This document shows, in pieces, positions 62,832 to 64,000 of a DNA stretch of 64,000 nucleotides (within the stretch, counting starts at the first letter, position 1; the number at the start of each line of letters is the position of its first letter). The translations under genes were made by a program, and so were the position numbers. This DNA comes from Vulgatibacter incomptus (GTDB lineage Bacteria; Myxococcota; Myxococcia; Myxococcales; Vulgatibacteraceae). The DNA lies in assembly GCF_001263175.1 (NCBI RefSeq), contig NZ_CP012332.1:304001-368000 (forward strand), in the 5' to 3' direction. The notes under the pieces are model-generated. The model ran no database searches. It worked only from the letters and a program-made list of their open reading frames with translations, and was not told the DNA's origin.

Positions 62832-64000
62832 TCGGCCGCGTTGCCGAAGGGCCGATCTCCACCGACGTCCTCGTGATCGGCGGTGGCGCGGCAGGCGCCA
62901 TGGCGGCCCTCGCCGCGCGAGAGCGGGGCCTGAGGGTGGACCTGGTGCGGCGCGCATGGGCGTCCACGGCGCTCTCGTCGGGCACCGTGGACGTGGCCGG
63001 CGATGCGCTGGCGAGCCCGTCCCTTCCGCTGGGGGCGCGCCACTCGATCGCGGATTGCGCGCGCTATCTCGCGTCGCGCCGCCCGGACCATCCCTACGCC
63101 GTCTTGGCTGACCGGCTCCCCCTCCTCGACGAGGCCCTGGCCTTCGCGTCCGGCAGGCTGGGAGGCCTCCTCCAGCTCGCCGGCGCCCTCGACGAGAACC
63201 GGGTCTTCCTCTCGCCCCTGGGCCTCCTCAAGACCGCGGCCGGCGGCCTCTTGTCGATCGCCGCTGGAGACCTCCTCGAAGCCCGCGGCACCATCGGGAT
63301 CGTCGGCTTCGATCGGCACCTGCAGCCCGATCCGCACGTGCTCGCCATGGCCGCGGCGGACTCGCTCGCGAAGGCGAAGATCGACGCGTCGGTGGAGGCG
63401 GTCGAGTGCGACTTCCTCCGGCGCAGCGACGATCCCCTCCTCCGCCCCCACGAGATCGCCGCTCGGATCGAGGCCGCGCCCGAGCAGCTGGCGGCATCCA
63501 TCGAGAGGGCCATCCGCGGCCGGGCGATCTCGCGCCTCCTCTTCCCGCCTGTCCTCTCGAGCGGGGACGCCTCGCCCATCCTTCGCGTGCTCGAGGGCGT
63601 GCTCGGCATTCGCTGTGCCGAGCTCCCCGCAGGCGCCCTCTCGGTCCCGGGCGTGCGGCTGCAGCGGGCGCTCGAAGACATCTTGAGCACTCAGGGTGTC
63701 AACTTGTGGCACGGGGACGTCTTCGCCGACTCGGAGCCGGGCAGGGTGGCCGCTCTCGAGCGGCTGCGGGTACGCGGCGCGGTGGACCAGGGCCTGCAGG
63801 TCACGGACGCGACACCGATGGTGGAACCTTCGGGGCGACCTCCAGGATGGCCGATCGACGCCCGCGCCGTCGTCCTTGCCACCGGCCGTTTCCTTGGCGG
63901 CGGCATCCGCCGGAACGGCCGCCTCCGGGAGACGGTCCTCGATCTGCCGGTGTGGATCGACGGGCGGATCGACGAGGGCCGCTGGCTCGGCGATCTCACC
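62828..64000 (+). CDS. glpB: anaerobic glycerol-3-phosphate dehydrogenase subunit GlpB-like, truncated by the window edge
   Basis: 391 codons are visible from the ATG at 62828, which overlaps the glpA stop. After MIGRVAEGPISTDVLVIGGG the Rossmann FAD site continues AAGAMAALAARERG. The remaining region carries SSGTVDVAG, RHSIADCARYL, LSPLGLLKTAAGG, LLFPPVLSSGDASPILRVLE and, near the edge, DARAVVLATGRFLGGGIRRNG, as in GlpB flavoproteins. GlpB is the second FAD subunit of the quinone-linked GlpABC dehydrogenase at the inner membrane. The window ends before the C-terminus, and a glpC-like iron-sulfur gene is expected downstream. Confidence 0.88.
   Translation, partial: MIGRVAEGPISTDVLVIGGGAAGAMAALAARERGLRVDLVRRAWASTALSSGTVDVAGDALASPSLPLGARHSIADCARYLASRRPDHPYAVLADRLPLLDEALAFASGRLGGLLQLAGALDENRVFLSPLGLLKTAAGGLLSIAAGDLLEARGTIGIVGFDRHLQPDPHVLAMAAADSLAKAKIDASVEAVECDFLRRSDDPLLRPHEIAARIEAAPEQLAASIERAIRGRAISRLLFPPVLSSGDASPILRVLEGVLGIRCAELPAGALSVPGVRLQRALEDILSTQGVNLWHGDVFADSEPGRVAALERLRVRGAVDQGLQVTDATPMVEPSGRPPGWPIDARAVVLATGRFLGGGIRRNGRLRETVLDLPVWIDGRIDEGRWLGDLT

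Overview
The window is about 69-70% G+C, gene-dense, and carries housekeeping genes of a Gram-negative, outer-membrane-bearing bacterium (lptD, split secD/secF, wzx/wzz-type polysaccharide genes, many lipoproteins). DUF6178, the long ECF42 sigma factor with DGPF partners, glycine-rich lipoproteins and frequent GTG starts point to a myxobacterium (Myxococcota), possibly a Vulgatibacter-like lineage. That name is an inference from gene content; no database was searched.

Layout. 1-15.0 kb is a surface-polysaccharide locus: on the minus strand a polymerase/ligase running off the left edge, a 59-residue membrane protein, two paralogous beta-helix lipoproteins on either side of a flippase, and a chain-length regulator. 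Divergent from these is a plus-strand operon of acyl carrier protein, asparagine-synthase-like amidotransferase, acyl-adenylating ligase and NAD-synthase-like ATP pyrophosphatase, and facing it the priming glycosyltransferase. 15.4-19.3 kb holds a nucleosidase, a degenerate cyclase-domain membrane protein and DUF6178. 19.3-23.8 kb holds rpmB, an FAD oxidoreductase coupled to purN, purM and a PLP-homeostasis protein. A solitary RAYT transposase follows at 24 kb, then a frame-broken glycine-rich lipoprotein and an efflux pump. 27.4-43.5 kb is core metabolism and envelope: accD, a YkgJ-type protein, folC, a hydrolase, an AMIN/coiled-coil protein, lptD, serA-serC, purA, yajC-secD-secF. 43.5-51.3 kb carries an AraC regulator, a large lipoprotein, BI-1, DoxX, an XRE regulator with a clear operator, and recJ. 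51.3-53.7 kb is an ECF42 sigma module with two DGPF proteins. 53.7-59.1 kb has small-enzyme genes, a zincin lipoprotein and its overlapping beta-barrel partner. 59.2-64 kb holds aspS, glpA and a truncated glpB.

How parts work together. The 0-15 kb genes make a Wzx/Wzy-type polysaccharide: priming by the phosphoglycosyltransferase, flipping, polymerisation, length control, and presumably periplasmic trimming by the beta-helix proteins. The carrier-protein operon looks built to make or attach an amidated acyl decoration. serA-serC, purN-purM-purA, accD-folC, the Sec accessory genes and glpA-glpB are ordinary pathway pairs.

The most notable unexplained signals are (i) a family of about 115-bp intergenic repeats present three times (19.7, 38.3 and 56.6 kb) whose central hairpin is kept by compensatory base changes, (ii) the carrier-protein plus three adenylate-forming-enzyme operon, and (iii) three genes (serC, accD, a lipoprotein) each broken by what looks like one missing base in a G/C run, which is more likely an assembly error pattern than three true pseudogenes.
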